Shown: positions 18,168 to 33,100, counted from the first letter of the stretch. The stretch is DNA of 64,000 nucleotides from Hyposmocoma kahamanoa (GCF_003589595.1 NW_020654748.1:5912338-5976337), one strand, 5' to 3'. Made by a program: numbers and translations. The notes: a model not told the origin generated them from the letters alone.

Positions 18168-19344
18168 ATGGGCCAGATAGCAGGAACACTCACTACTCGC
18201 GATGTTGGCCTGCAAATGAACGATAAAGCTACTTTCGATCCTCATGCAGGATTTGAGGGAAAACGAAAACGAAGAGGTATTTTACAACATTCACTAAACG
18301 TTTCTCAGATTTCCTACTTCTTGTCTTTAGTAAACAAATAATATATTATATAGTTTCTTGATATTGTTGTCATTGTTACATAATTTTGTTTAGGTTATGT
18401 TACACGAAATATCATCATAAATAAAAACAGATCTTACTAAAAATACAATTGAATTTACTTGTTTTAGGCCTCCAAGCAATCTCAACTTTCTTCTATTTCG
18501 TTACTATATGACATTATTATTGTTGGCGCTCTGTTTCAGAAATGATAGCCAAGGAGGACGACCTTATCTCAGCTCGTATCCCGCCTGAGAAGCGCGACTA
18601 CTGCGCTCATTTCTTGCTTGACTACCAAGTTTGTCGCTATAAGAACATGCCAATGATCTATAAATGCGCTCATGAGAAGCATAATTACTTGAACTGCGAA
18701 CAACAAGAGTAAGTTGCTTACTGCATCAACAAAAAGACCTTTTGTTGGTTGGTTTTGGTGGCTTTGGTTGGGTTATTTGCCAAAACGATTGGATCAAGTC
18801 AGGGTGTAATATTAATCAACTATGTGGAGCTGCATATTCATTCTCATTTCTCAGTTCGTTTAGACAACTACACTGGACTATTATTCCTCTTAAAGGCAGC
18901 CACATTTCTTCTCTTATTATTATTACTTCCTTTATAAGCCACTAGGCTTGTGCCAGTGTCAGTTTTATTTTTTGTTATTATTAATTTATAAATTTGCCTA
19001 TAAGATTAATATATTCTTCTCTTTTAAACTGACAAATATTTTTACTGACATTTCTAATCTCTGTCACCTATGAAGAATTTTCTTTTTGGTCATTATCTTA
19101 AAAAGTTAGTATATATTATATTTTTGAGATACGATCTGAAGAATGTTTATAAACCTTTCAACAGGTGGAACTGGTTGATGAAAATAATATTTGTCTGTTC
19201 TATGCACTGTATGCATGTTTATTTCATGTATTATTGTGCAGTGGTGATTGTTTTATTTTCAGTTACGTCCTCCGAATGAAAGAATTTGAGCGGGAGCGAC
19301 GTCTGCGGCTAAGAGATAACCGCATTGTTGGTGCTGCTGCTTAA
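18168..19344 (+). CDS. NDUFB7: NADH dehydrogenase 1 beta subcomplex subunit 7 (complex I B18)
   Basis: This is an accessory subunit of mitochondrial respiratory complex I, on the intermembrane-space side of the membrane arm. Three exons join in phase: 18168-18276, 18540-18708 and 19263-19344, giving 119 residues. A CHCH domain with two CX9C pairs is clear: C58/C68 (CAHFLLDYQVC) and C79/C89 (CAHEKHNYLNC), the substrate pattern of the Mia40 import pathway. The N-terminus MGQ could be myristoylated, as reported for the mammalian protein. The C-terminus is a charged helix (RMKEFERERRLRLRD). It is a little shorter than the human protein. An AATAAATAAATA cluster at about 19393 is a likely polyadenylation signal. 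Confidence 0.95.
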
Positions 19345-20528
19345 CTGTTATAAATATAGAATTCAATTTGTTATACATATAATTTACTGTAAATAAATAA
19401 ATAGATCAATATCCTGTATTGTGCTTCAATTTACCGTCATTCACCTTAACAAAGGTCCTAAATAAATGTGATGTGATAGTGAACCTCAGATTATTCTGTA
19501 ATCTGAGTAGTGAACAATCACAATTATAATTCTCTAATATAGACAGAATCATTCTCCAGGCTTAGAATAATAACGCACTAAGTCTCCAGGGACAAAATAT
19601 GTATTTTATTTTACAGTAACTGGTAAAGTTATAGGTTTCCAATCTGACCTACAAGAACTTAAATTATCTGCAAATGAAACAAAAGCGTGCAAGCAAAGCA
19701 AAAAGTTTCGAAATCGAATCTAATATTGCAAAATCGATACCCGTTCCATGGGTTTCACAGGTGAAACCGAAATCAAATCAAAGATCGAAATGGCATTCGG
19801 TATTCGCACTTCAATCTCACATTCATCTTCTCATTTTGTTCCAGAGACAATATATAAAATGACAACCCTAAATCATAATGTTGCCAGTGCAAAAATATTG
19901 TGCCTATGTAACTTGTAACGCGTTGATGACCTTTAATAAGGATGATTTTCCTTTGAAGCTATGGACCAAAATACTCCATTACTGCTTATAATTACCGAAA
20001 AGAAGTCAGACTATTACATACCTTGTAGTTGCTTGTCATTAAGGTCCCTGTGTAGATTTTCTTGTGACGTCTTCCATAATTTTTGTAAACACGCTTGTCG
20101 AATACACAAATTCTATAGAACAGTCGAATAAAAGCTATTTATTGCGGAAGTAATGGCTTCCTAAATTTTAATTGCAGTTTATGTTTTGTCTAAGGTAATT
20201 AATGAATAGAAAAAGCGAGTGAGTGATGTTTTTAAAGTTAAACAAGTCTTGAGGGTGTACATTGAAGTCCTCCGGCTTATTTCTGTGCATATTTGATGCC
20301 GCGTCCCATGGCTTAGTTACAAAGAAATATCCTCAGAAAAGGATTTATTTGCACGAAATGATGGCATTTCTGATTAGGAACTATGCGGTCTATATCTGAT
20401 CACACGAAAACAAAACCAGTTTATTTCTGTATGAATATCTTCTACATCTATGATGAAATGTGACGGCTTGAGGTGGTGAATATGTAACTGAGTGGGATTT
20501 TTATTGCAAAAAGAAGAACCTCACGAGC
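19345..20528. other. NDUFB7 3' flank and ARIP4-like promoter region
   Basis: No gene was recognised. A small hairpin (ctcagatta...taatctgag at about 19486-19508) follows the NDUFB7 poly-A signals. The last few hundred bases probably hold the promoter and 5' UTR of the next gene, but no start site could be fixed. Confidence 0.4.
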
Positions 20529-23500
20529 ATGGAAGATTTCGTGGACAAGAAATCTGTAAAAAGTAAGATGAGGGCGACAGTGGAAGACGAGGAGGTGTCG
20601 GATGACAGCTTGGTAGATAGTGAGGACGATGATGAGACCATCGCGAGGATACAGCGGGCGCATTTTGCGCAGGCGGCGGCGATGAGCTCCCGTCGGCGCT
20701 CCGCCCCGCGTGCCCGCCCCATGAGTGCTAAACGAAAAATGGAAGCAGTCAAAGACTTCCATGATTTCACAAAGAAACTGAAGAAAGAAGCAGGTATCAC
20801 AATTCGCGGGTTAGTTGGTAATAATATATTAGAACTCAGTGATTTTTCAAGTGAGGATAGTAAATCGGATAGTGATGGTTTATCGGAGGAGGAATTTGTG
20901 GTAAATCCAACAGCGGTACAGGAATTGAATGAAGAGAATGAGAGTTATATTGACCCTGAGACTGGGGATATTGTTGAGGCAAAGAAAGAGGGCCAGAAGT
21001 CTGTTAGGAGCTTAAGTCCATCTCCTAAGCCAGAACCTGAGGCTGAGCCATCCGAGGCACCAAAAACACTTTCTATTAGTGATATTATAAATGATGGAGA
21101 CTTAGACTTATCCAAGAATGTGGAAATAGCAGAAGTGGATGAGGGTGAATTGTGTACCGAAAAGACAGCAGAAGAGTTGTTAGATATCAAACAAGAGGAG
21201 AACAGTCAGGACTTTGACATAGCAGAAAAACTTAAAGAAATGGATGAGATTAGTGTGAAACCTGTGAAGAAAGAGGATGAGGAAGGTGAAGACTCAAAGG
21301 ATGAGGAAAAGAAAACTGATTCTGAACAAGAGGTGAGTGCACAGAACTATTTTTAAGAAGTGTTTTATTTCTTTGCAATCTTAAATCAAACAGATAAAGC
21401 ACCCAAAAAATTTATAAGTAGAGGTTTGTTATTCGAATATTTTTTCTATAACTAATGTATTCTTATTTCTAAAACTCATGTTTCATGAACTTATTATAGT
21501 ATATATAGTATTTGATGACTTCTTTTCCACATGAAATGATTAAAATTTACTTTACCTTGTATATGCTATAAACTACATTTATATCAATATTTCATTGAAT
21601 TACCTACAATACAGTGTCTTTGTGTATAAGTTTATCTAGTCATCTAAACTAGGATCTATATTAACTTCATGTCTATTTTTATTGTACTTAATAATAATGT
21701 TTAATTGACCATTTATAATTACTTTGGCACAGTACTATTGTCTTAAAGCTCAAAGTAAGCTTGAGTTGTTTGAGTTTTATGTAAGTTGATAATTGTATTA
21801 TTATATATATATTAATTGTATTATGTAAACCATGTTTCGTTCAAAATTACATGACCTTATAATTTCCTAGCTTATAGGCTATTAAATTAAATTTACCTTA
21901 ACAGTTTAGATATAAGGTGAGTGCTTGGTTAAATTGTAAAATTTGATATTTGAACTAACAACATTCATTGCGGAAATAAGGTAATTAATCCATGCCATAC
22001 CAATATTTCATTTTTCTTGTAATTATGTATGTTTCAGTATAAGAATATTGTTATGGTATTTTACTAAAGAATTAATTTTCACCTTAACTTTTGTGGTACA
22101 AGGTTAGTATTAGAAGTGAGGTTTTACCAAAGTAAAGAATTTCTCAATAATAAGTATATTTCCCCATTTCTGATAATTGGACTTAGTCTTCTTTTTCTTC
22201 TTCTTATCATATAAGCGTAATGTTTGCCGTCGTGGTAAAAGGATTAATAGTAGGAGGAATAAGGTATTTGTAGATTGTTGCCCAGGGTGGACCAATGGTA
22301 TAAACAACATAAATACAAGAAAAAAATGTTCAACTGTCATTCAAATCAGGAGGTTAATAACATAAATCTGTATATCAATAATTCATTAATATCAATAATT
22401 TCTGCTGGTACTAATCAGTTTTCAGACCCTTGTCAGGGAATTATTACAAATTGCAATATTTTTACACATCTACTTAATACCAGGAAATAAGTATACACTT
22501 TAAAATAGAGACACAAATTTTTTAATATAACAAATTTAATGTACAACTATTATAAAAGCAACTAATATGTCTATTATTATATACAAACTTTTTTTTAATT
22601 GTAGAAAAAAGGCAGTACAAATGCATTAAATGTGCGACGAAATATCAGAGAGGTCATGGATGAGAAAAACCTGGATGCTTCCACCCTAACTGCACAACGG
22701 CAGGAGTCTGAGCGTTTGGCCAGAGTCCAGGAGCAACAAAGGATTATAAGAGAAGTAAGTGTTTCAATGCCTCATGCGCTTATAAAAAAGAGATAACCTA
22801 CTATTATATATTTCAGACTCAGTAGTAATACTTAGTAAAATTTAGTTGAATTTTACATTTTCTTAATTTCCATGGCATTCTTTATTTTGTTACACTTGTA
22901 TTAAAAATATAATTTAAGGAAATATTGAAGAAAGGCGAGGTAGGGGAAAAACGAGATTTACTTACATAGACTAGATAAAAAACAGGTAAATATGACCTTC
23001 TAGACGAGGTCCTGGAGCTTACAACAGAGAAACTTACTTAGAGGAAGCTATAATATCAAGATTAGTAAATACATAATGCCTACATATGTAGTATGAGTTA
23101 TTAATTCAATCAAAACTTTGTCCAAATAATTTTATATGTATAATTCTGTACAATTTCATATATTATATTAATTTACAAATATGACCTTTCCTCAGGTACA
23201 AAGGCAAATAGCACTAAATAGACAAAACAAAATTCATCAGAAAACACTGTCGCTTCTACAAGGTGGATCATCAATATTGAAACAATCCTCTAATAAACTC
23301 AAGTATGTGTTTTTTGATATCTTATGAAGATGATTTTGTAGTTGTTTAGTTTTTATGCCGACTTTACGAAACTTCTTCGAGGAAGAGGTAGTTTTTTCAA
23401 CAGTTGTTAATATATGACATAATGGTCGTAAGTAACTTGGAATGATGTACTACAATCCTATACTTAGCAGTGAATATACTTTCACAGCTAAACAAGACTT

Positions 23501-24107
23501 GAAATATTGGTTTGCAACTATATAGACCCATAGAGTCTCGGTTCTTAAAGAATATATTCAATGTTTTTCAACAATCAAAGACAAAAATCTTTATTTCAGT
23601 TTGCCAAACACAGTATTAGTGAAGTTGCCATCGGGGGAGACTAAAAGGACAACTCTAAAACAAGGTCAAGTGGAGGTCACAAAGATTCCAAAACCTACGC
23701 CATCTGGGTCTGCTCCCAAATCGGAAAAGCCTGACCAGAAGACTGACAAGAAAGAGGTATATCTATTTTTCTTTCATTAGAAAGCTTTTAATAGCCTTAA
23801 ATTTCTTCATGAAATTCCTATCATCAAACATTTCTAATAACTTTTAATGCAAAGTTACATCTGGGTTCTGAAACTATTGCTATATAGATGTGAAAATTTT
23901 AAAATTATTTAAAAGTTCGGCTAACATATTCGCGGCCTAAATCCAATTTCACCAGCTTTTTTTTATTTCATAAGGTTGTAGAAATAGTGTCGAGCAGCAG
24001 CGGCGATGAATCTTCTTCGTCAACATCAGATTCTGACGATTGTATTATGCTCTCCGATTCTGAAGTACCACCCAGTCCTGAAGCCGAAGATGACCCCAAT
24101 AATTCTG
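20529..24107 (+). CDS. RAD54L2: ARIP4-like gene: N-terminal acidic region, exons 1-5
   Basis: These five exons encode residues 1-450, upstream of the ATPase. The first ATG opens [10 protein letters not shown], followed by acidic blocks ([13 protein letters not shown]), a basic [16 protein letters not shown] patch, and a Ser/Glu-rich stretch. Exon 2 (22605-22754) encodes a helical [19 protein letters not shown] segment and a Gln/Glu-rich helix ([17 protein letters not shown]). Exon 5 holds an acidic serine cluster ([17 protein letters not shown]). These regions are probably disordered interaction surfaces. I chose this ATG because the frame is open with strong coding bias and no upstream exon was recognised; a further 5' UTR exon is possible. 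Confidence 0.8.
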
Positions 24108-27100
24108 GTAATGTTTTTTTATTAACGTACCAACCATACCAATTGGAAAACAAACTGTCAATCTATAGACATTAATTCCGCCTATACATATGTACGAGTA
24201 TATGCAATATTAAGATGTTCTTAATATAAAATCTACAACTGGCCTTAAGACATAACATCTAAACTGTCCTATTCATGCTGTGCTAGGTAGGGTAACATTG
24301 GCGCTTGTTATATAATGTATTATTATTATTGAGTTGATTTCAAACAATTAAAATTCAAATTGTCTTCAATGCATAAATCAAAATTCAGGAACAAACAAAG
24401 ACAAGACGAAAGACGTAGTAAAGCAGGAGCCTTATTGGTAGGTAGCAAATTTCCTTTCTAAGTTACCTTAGGGTGACAGAACTATTCAAAATAGTAGGCC
24501 ATTGCAACAGACGGGTACATAAATATGTTACGATGCATTTAAACAGTTAAGAGTATTAGTAGTACTATACTACCTCATCTCGAATTTAAATTTTCCCGTA
24601 TTGAATCGGTTCCATTGCGCGAGTCGATCGGCAGGGACACTAGCTTTATTTTAGATTTTTTTTTACAAACAAAAAAATCATTAGTATAATGTACTTATTG
24701 AATACAGCGGTTTTCTTGTAAAATTTCGGGATAAGTTTATATTTTTTTTTATCATATACCAATCAGTGTCAAATCAGTTTTTTTTTTTCAAAGTAATTGA
24801 TTCAACAATTTCATTGTTATGTGAAATCAATCCAAGCCATTTGAGGTTGCATCGACTCTTAATCTGCATGACAACAGCGTATGTGTATAGTGGTCCTTTA
24901 ACAAGTAGCTGCTTTAAAAGGTTGTGCGCTTTTGATTATATTTTGAAACTACACATTCTATTCAAGTCACACGTCTATTACTTATTAGCTATTCGATATT
25001 TCGCACCTTTAGAATAAAAGTGACCTAATTCAAAAATTTTACAAAATTAGTTTATACCGTAAAACGAACTTTAAAAGTCACTGTTGCTTATCACATATCG
25101 ACTCCTCCTACATAAAGGATCGTATGTCGAAGTCGCCAAGTTTACAGGGGAGCGTTTTAAAGCTCTGAATTCACTCGTTACTCACATAGAGTGATCATCT
25201 AATAGATCATCATAGATCATGTAACCAATATCTAGAATTTTATAATACTCTATGTGAGTCGTTACTCACAAAAAGCTCGTTAAGCTCGTTAGCTTTGCCG
25301 AATAAAACTGAGAAATGCTAGTCACGTGTTATAGTGAATTCAGAACTTTGAAACGCTCCCCTGTAAGCTTCGCAATTTCGACATACGATACTTTACGTAG
25401 GAGAGTTCGATATGGTTGTTAATCTGGAACTGACACTTTAAAGCTCGAATGGCACAGACTTTTTCACTATATGAGTCTTTTTCATTATGTTTTAAATAGC
25501 AGGAGTGCACATTTATTATTGAACCTGTATCTGCATATACAACACGTCACCACCGTTGGCGAAAAAGTTACAATTTCCGTTCCGAAAATCATAATTTTCC
25601 AGGACTAACAAGGACCTTAGTACTTTAAGAGTAATTAAGTGAATAATGTAAAAATTCCACAACTTCAAACTTTATTTTGCGTATTCCCAAAAAGTTAGAA
25701 TTTTGTATTAGGTCACTTACATTCTAAAGGTGCGATTTGCATTATGTAGATTTGAACAATTATCAACATTATAAAATATTAATAGTTATTTTCAAAACTA
25801 GGTCTCCACGTGAACGACGCCTACAACATTCCTGACGAACAAGGCAGAGTTTTGATCAACATTGGTCATCCCGAAAGCGAGGAGGACATCTTCCTAGCAC
25901 CCCAGATAGCAAGAATTATCAAACCACATCAGGTACGAAAAATTATTACTAAATTAACATTTACACTGTGGCACATGTCGCCACGACTTGGATCTATCAG
26001 GCGATATTCTTGGAATAAAATATTCCACTTCTGAGGGTGGCAAAGTAAGTGCACACGGGATAATTTCAACAAGATTTTTCTGACGATATTCAATAGCATC
26101 CCGTGTGCAGCGGGTCGTAACTATGACGTAAAGTCTCACTCCTCAGAAACGGCTCAGCTACCTCAGGAACCGACTCGGTTAAGCGGCCTGTAACTTCACG
26201 TCTGCTACTCGGAATTAACGGCCATTGTCCTAACAGGTCATAGAATCTTCTGGTTTTTACTAATGGGATAATCCGATCCTTTCCTCAGCCACACTATAAA
26301 ACCCCCTCGTACCGTCTGAGCAAGTGGCGGCCTTCACTCTAAATCTCTTACTTAATTACTTCAGAAGGTGCTGTTAACCAAAACATAGTGCTTATGATTG
26401 TAGTTGCGTTTGTGTTTTATTATTTTATGGAGGGTGGGTTTTCTATTTCGCAAGATTTAAACTTCACTGGGTTGGTGAACACCTTAAATTGAATACATAG
26501 GACTTTAATTTCCTTGTTTAATCTTTCAGATTGGTGGTGTAAGATTCCTATTCGACAACATAATAGAATCCGTAGAGAGGTTCTCAACGTCAACCGGATT
26601 TGGGTGCATTCTGGCACACTCTATGGGACTCGGGAAGACCTTGCAAATCGTCTGTTTCTGCGATATCTTCCTGCGACATACCTCCTCGAAGACTGTGCTT
26701 TGTATAATGCCTATTAATACGCTTCAGAATTGGGTGAGTCAAACTTCCCACTTAGAGCGATACACTACGACGACGACACTATGGCGACTTTTTGGCAGCG
26801 ATGCAAACGCGATGCAGTCGCTAAACGTCTACTTTTACAAACGCGCGATTGCATCGATACACTTGGGATTTATAGGCGATTGCATCGATGCAATTGCGCG
26901 TTTGTATCGATGCAGTCGCGCGTTGCAAATCGCCGTGTGTAACCACTCTAAAATGTACACGCATAATATTTAGTGAAACAAAAAATGTTATACAATACTT
27001 TACTACATACATTCAATACTTTATTGCGCTTAAAAACTAATTTATAAGCAAAAACAATAGACAAAAGGCATGTATGCAGAACCTCAAACACCCCAACCAA

Positions 27101-30100
27101 AATCAAATTAGGAAAAGCTGCTTTACCAAATGATTCCAATCAGCAATCAGTTCCAGCACTACCTCATCAAGCACCCATATTTCTAACCGCCAGGTCACGG
27201 AGTTAATCAAAAATTGTATTTAAACAGTTTATTTAACATATTAACACTTATTTACAGGTGGCGGAGTTCAACATGTGGCTGCCACTGGATGCAACTAACA
27301 GTCCCATCGCTGGCCAAGGAGAAGTGAGACCACGCCAATTCCCCATCTACGTGTTGAACGACAGCCATAAGACATTACAAATGCGTGCTAAAGTCGTCAA
27401 GGTAAATATAGACAAGACACATTAAAAATTTTGTAATATAAAATACAGACATTTAATGGACTACCTCAAAAGCGTCTAATTCACGAAGACAATTGTTTAA
27501 AAGTCCTCATACGTGTACGTTGCGCAAAAATGACGTAAGTTAAAGTCAAAGTAAAATAATCTTTATTTCATCAGCAAATTACACTTGAAATCGTCATACT
27601 TTTTTTAAATAATATAATAACGCAAACACTCAACATAGCCTCGCACTGGGGAAACCCTGTATAGCGGGTGCCATGGACATAGATAGCTACAAATTACACC
27701 GAAACTCACGAGAGAAATAAATGTAGGCCATACAAATATTGTCCCGACCCGGGATTCGAACCTGGAACCTCTGCGTGGCAATCCTGGTAACCGTTCGGCC
27801 ACGGAGGCAGTTGATTAAACTCCCATACTGATTAAACTCTACTGCACATTCATAAGTCAGATTCCCTCGAGAAGAATGAGCAAGAAACTCTAGGGTCTTG
27901 GTTGCTCTTTGTAAATATACATTTGAATACATTTATCATTACAATATTTGATTTAAACATCTTAGATCGAGAATACCCGAAAGAGCTAAATGGGTTACTA
28001 CCACGGATTTTCAGACATATCGTAGACCATTCTTCAGTCGCCACTGGTTGCGAAACTTAGTAATCATGGTGTCTAGTTGCGATCAAAGAGTAATAAATCC
28101 AACTACAACTACATGCGAACTACGATTGTGAAAGCGTCCAGAGGGATCTTAACGTTGTCATATGATCATTTTAACCAATAAAATGCTCGGATGGTATACA
28201 TTAACAGTAACATTCAGCGTTTTCTGTAAAAATCTCAGTAGTAGTTTGTCACAATTTAGTAGTAGTACAATACTGCTCTCGTAACGAAAAAAGGCACAAC
28301 TATGCGTACTTTATACAGCAGTTGTGTCTTTTTTATTCCGAGGGCAGAATAGTATATAGCTTAACTAAATAATAACCGGCTGTTAGCCAGGTTTGCAAGT
28401 GTAGCCATGGAATCCCGAAAAGCTGTGGTAGCATAATGGTTTGACCTACTGCCTCTCAAAGAGAGGTCGTGGGTTTGAATCCGGGCTCGCACCTCTGAAT
28501 TTCTCTGAATTTATGTGCAAAATTTAATTTGAAATATATCGTGACCTTTTCGGTGAAGGAAAATATCGTGGTGAAACCTGCCCGTTGAAGAAGGTTCACG
28601 ACACTCGGAAAAACGTGTGAAGTCCCCAACCCGCATTGGGCCAGCGTGGCGGACTATGGCCTAAACCCTCGTCTGAAAAGAGACCCGTGCCCAGCAGTAT
28701 AAATGGGTTGATGGTGATGACAATAGTAGTTTAAATATCCTTTGACTATTAGTAAGTTAAAGTAATAATAATAACTAATTAAAATCCAACTTCGATTACC
28801 TTGGTCAATAATTTTGACTTACGATGCAGTAAAATCATTTCCGGAAATCTGGAACTCGTAAAAAGTTATTAATTAATATTTGGTGGTTTTAACAACTCTA
28901 TCTCACTCTTTGTAGCTATATCTATACATGTATCTATAGATTGGGAACACCGTTTTCGACAATTGTTAATAAGGCACACACTCTTAGCCCCGCACTAGGG
29001 AAACCCTGTATCGCGGGTTACATCCACACACACATAAATAAGCACAAATTACACCCATACTTGCGAGAAAAATAAATGTACGCCATACAAATATTTCTCC
29101 CAGCCTAGGAATCGCGTTCGGGACCTCTGCGTGGCAGACCAGCTTGGTGATCGTTCGACCACGGAGGCAGTTATATAATACTATTTATAGGTTCTTACTT
29201 GTACATTCCATTACTTTTTTCGTTTGGTGGGATAGACGGAGATGACAGGTTTTGGTTTTAAACTCGTTTCGCTTCCTCCTTCCTTCCTTATTGACAGAGA
29301 CCACGGGGCGGCTGCCGCATCACATATCTCACTAAGTCATGTTAACGTTTGGAATGTTATGTTTCAGGATTGGAGCACGACAGGCGGCGTTCTAATGATA
29401 GGTTATGAGTTGTACCGTCTGCTCAGTATGAAAAAGGACAAGAAGCCTCGTAAGAAGCGAAAAGACGCCAAGTCCGAGGTCGACAAGGAAAAAGAAAAAG
29501 AGAAGGAAGAGAAGAAACCAGATGTTAATGAAGATACACAGGTACGTACTCCAATTTGTAGTCTGTAATTAATTTTGTGTAAAGCATGTGGTAAATTTTC
29601 TAAAAAACTAAAACTAAATTTAAAAAAATAACACCGATTCGAAACTGCGAACACTAAACAGTTAATAAGTTGTAATATTGATAGTAATGAATGTTATGAC
29701 GTTTTACTATAATGTTAATTTTTTTTGTGAAATTACTCCACTTGTTTTAATAATTATTTACATAAAGATCGAGCACTAAGAAAAAATCCTTAGATCCGAC
29801 GGGACTCGAACTTGCGTTTGTGCTATACCAAGGCGACTGCTGTAACAACAGACTTACAGATCGAGTCAGCAGACCTTACGATTTTTTCTATGCGCTTCTA
29901 CAAATTTTTGTTTTTGGTTTTATACGGATTTTGTGCCGTTACGCCATCTGTGAGAAGTAAATAAATAACTTTAAATAATTACAAAATTGAAAGTAACTTG
30001 TCTATTTACTACTTTGACGAGACCAGAGAGGGGTTAAAACCCAATCAAATCGCTAGGATTTTAACCCGGTTTTCACCCAAAGCCTTGTAATCCACTTCTG

Positions 30101-33100
30101 CCCGAAATCGTGGGCAGAAACGGCTAATAAGGAATTTGCTATATTTATATACTTATTACAAATTTCTATGTTAAAAATATTTCTTAGACCAAAAAATGCA
30201 ACTCCGCACCTTGCAATCTTGTGCATGCACATTACGATTCGAAATCGGTTCAAGACAATCCTAACTATTTTTTGTATCGATTTATTTCAATGCGATTTTC
30301 TAGCGAACCGAGTCAATAGCAAATCGAATCGTCTAGATCAGACAGCAATAAACATTTTGTAATAATATCATTAAATTTGAACAAAACTCGATTTACAATT
30401 GATGAACAGAAATAAACAGTCATTTTACTCTGCCTTCAAAAAGACAGACATATAGAAAAAAAAACTGCTTTATGAAACTCACACCATGCATTAAGTTGTA
30501 TTATTTTTTTTTCTAATTAGAGTTCCGATAACACAAAGATGTCTGAAGAGTTTAAGGCAGATAAAGAAGAACCGGGGACTAAACTGGACGCCGAAATCAG
30601 AGAAGAAAAGAAAGAGGACAAAAAAGAAGACACTCCTAATGACGAAGAGAAGAAACTTTTAGATGGTAAATACATATATTTATATATCGTTTTTTACGGT
30701 AGCGATCGTTTTCATGTTTTAACTACAAACTAAAAGTATTGGATTAAGGACAGTAGTCAATCTATGCGTATAATTCTCGCAAGTGGCAAGTGCACAATGT
30801 CTACCTACGAATGAAAGCGCGCGTTCTGAGATACCATGTGCCGTTTGCGTGGCCATTTATTTGTAATTAAGTATAACTCGTTTTACGTAAGTGTAAACCT
30901 CTACTTAAGTAAAATAATATTTTTTTCGCTTATTATTAAAAGTCATGGAATAAAAGTTGTTATCTAAAATGTTAGTAATATGGTCCTGCGAGATTGTTGG
31001 TATTTTATAAATACTCGTGTATATCGATTAAGATTCATTTTAAATACTCTCTGAGCAAGTATCACGACAGGTGAGGCTCTTCAAAGAAGTGATTTATTTG
31101 TTGGTCAGTGATGATAAGTAATGCGACCCTTTACGTTTACTTAAATTTGAGTACAATTTATAATAATATGACGACCGAAATACATCGTGGGATGAACGAT
31201 AGATCGATGTGGTGTCGTCGAAAGAAGATGGGAGCGCCCCCTCTCGCGGAGAGTAGAAAAATGTTGTTGTGGTGTCACCATTAAATACTCTCTCCGCCAT
31301 AAGGAGGCGTTGAAAATACAAATAGAGCACAAAAAATCAGTTGTCGATACTTACCTCGAAAACTTGCTTTTCAATTTGTAAGGTTTCTCCCTTTTTCCAG
31401 AAATGTACGAGGCACTCGTACGGCCTGGTCCAGACTTGGTAATCTGCGATGAAGGTCATCGGATCAAGAACTCTCACTCCAACATCTCGTACGCTTTAAA
31501 ACAAATGAGGACTAAACGTCGTGTTGTCCTTACTGGTGAGTTTTATTTGTAATCGATTTTAATGAAGTATACATACATCAGTATGTTTATATATTTTTCA
31601 CACTGTATGATAATAATAATATAAATAATAACGCACACCCCAGCCCCGCACTAGGGAAACCCTGTATCGCGGGTGTCATGGATACATACACAGACAACCA
31701 TAAATTACACCCAAATTCACGAGAGAAATAAATCTAGGCCATTCAAATATTTCTACCAGCCCGGGATTTGAACCTGGGATCTCTGTGCGGTAGTTCAGCA
31801 TGGTAACTGTTCAGCCACGGAAGCAGTAAAAAGATGTGAAAAGAGTACGTCTGAAATTTCATGTTTGACTCGACTCTTGATACTGAAGGAACCCATGTAG
31901 ATATCGGCATATAAGAAATAAGATGTCAATTTTTCATAGTAATTGTGCTATCAGCTGATTGAGTTTTGTATTTCTTTATTTATTGTTGATAAGAACACCA
32001 ACATGTGTGTACTACAATATTTACGTAACCGAAGACTAATCATGAACGTAATGCTGATACAAAAATCTTTATAGTACGTGAACACAATATTCGGTTCCTA
32101 ATAGACAGCCTAATTGACCCTATGAAATTTCGAACTCACCTTTCTAAAACCATGTATATGTGAGTATGTTTGCAATTTTCGTAGTGATTTGTCGATTTCG
32201 TCACTTATGTAATCTCATAAGGTTTACTACATAAGGTGTACACGTTCGAAGCTACCAAGAAAGAAAGAAAGAAGCATTTATTTGGCTATTCGCAAATAAT
32301 ATGACAACCGTTACAAATAATATGAAAAGCATTACAAATAGTAATTAAGTTTTTATTTGTATGTCAATATGTTCAATCACCACCATGATGTTCAATAATT
32401 TTTTTTGAAATTGCTCCACTAGTTTGTTATAATTATTAATACAATCGGTCGGTCAGTTCGAATCCGGCTGGATCGAAGGCACTTTTTCTAAGTGTTCGAT
32501 CTTTGTATTATTAATAATTATTACAAATAGTATCAATTCAAAATAAAAGAAATAATTAAATCAAAAACCTAAAGTACGTACACAATAATAGCCGAAAGGG
32601 CTAGCCAGGTCATCTTTATACTGGGCAGAGCCTCAGCGCTGGTTTTCTACTGGAGCCTGAGAGCAGGTAGATGGTTTTAAATACTTAATGTTGATATGTT
32701 ACCAAACAGCACATTTAAAGAGTGTTTTTTGTTGTTGTTTTTTGAGGAATGCTGTGGTGTTATTTTACAATAAATATAATGATTCTTTATTGAGATGTAA
32801 AGTTTCCAATAAATGTAAAGAAAAGACGTTAATGTTGAATAACAACTGTGTGTGACCTACATTTTCTATGACTTTTTTTACCAGGTTACCCCCTCCAGAA
32901 CAATTTGCTAGAGTATTGGTGTATGGTAGACTTCGTGCGACCAAACTACCTCGGCAGCAAGACCGAGTTCTGCAACATGTTCGAAAGGCCCATTCAGAAC
33001 GGACAGTGTATCGACTCTACACCTCAAGACATAAGGCTCATGAGATATAGAGCTCATGTTTTGCATTCATTGCTTGTTGGTTTTGTTCAGAGGTAAATTG

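Noticed and set aside
20945..21190. 81-codon minus-strand frame
   Set aside because: Antisense of the acidic Ser-rich first exon of the ARIP4-like gene.
27720..27812. Possible functional tRNA gene (minus)
   Set aside because: The B box is good but the acceptor and anticodon stems do not pair, and the body continues as a SINE found in several copies.
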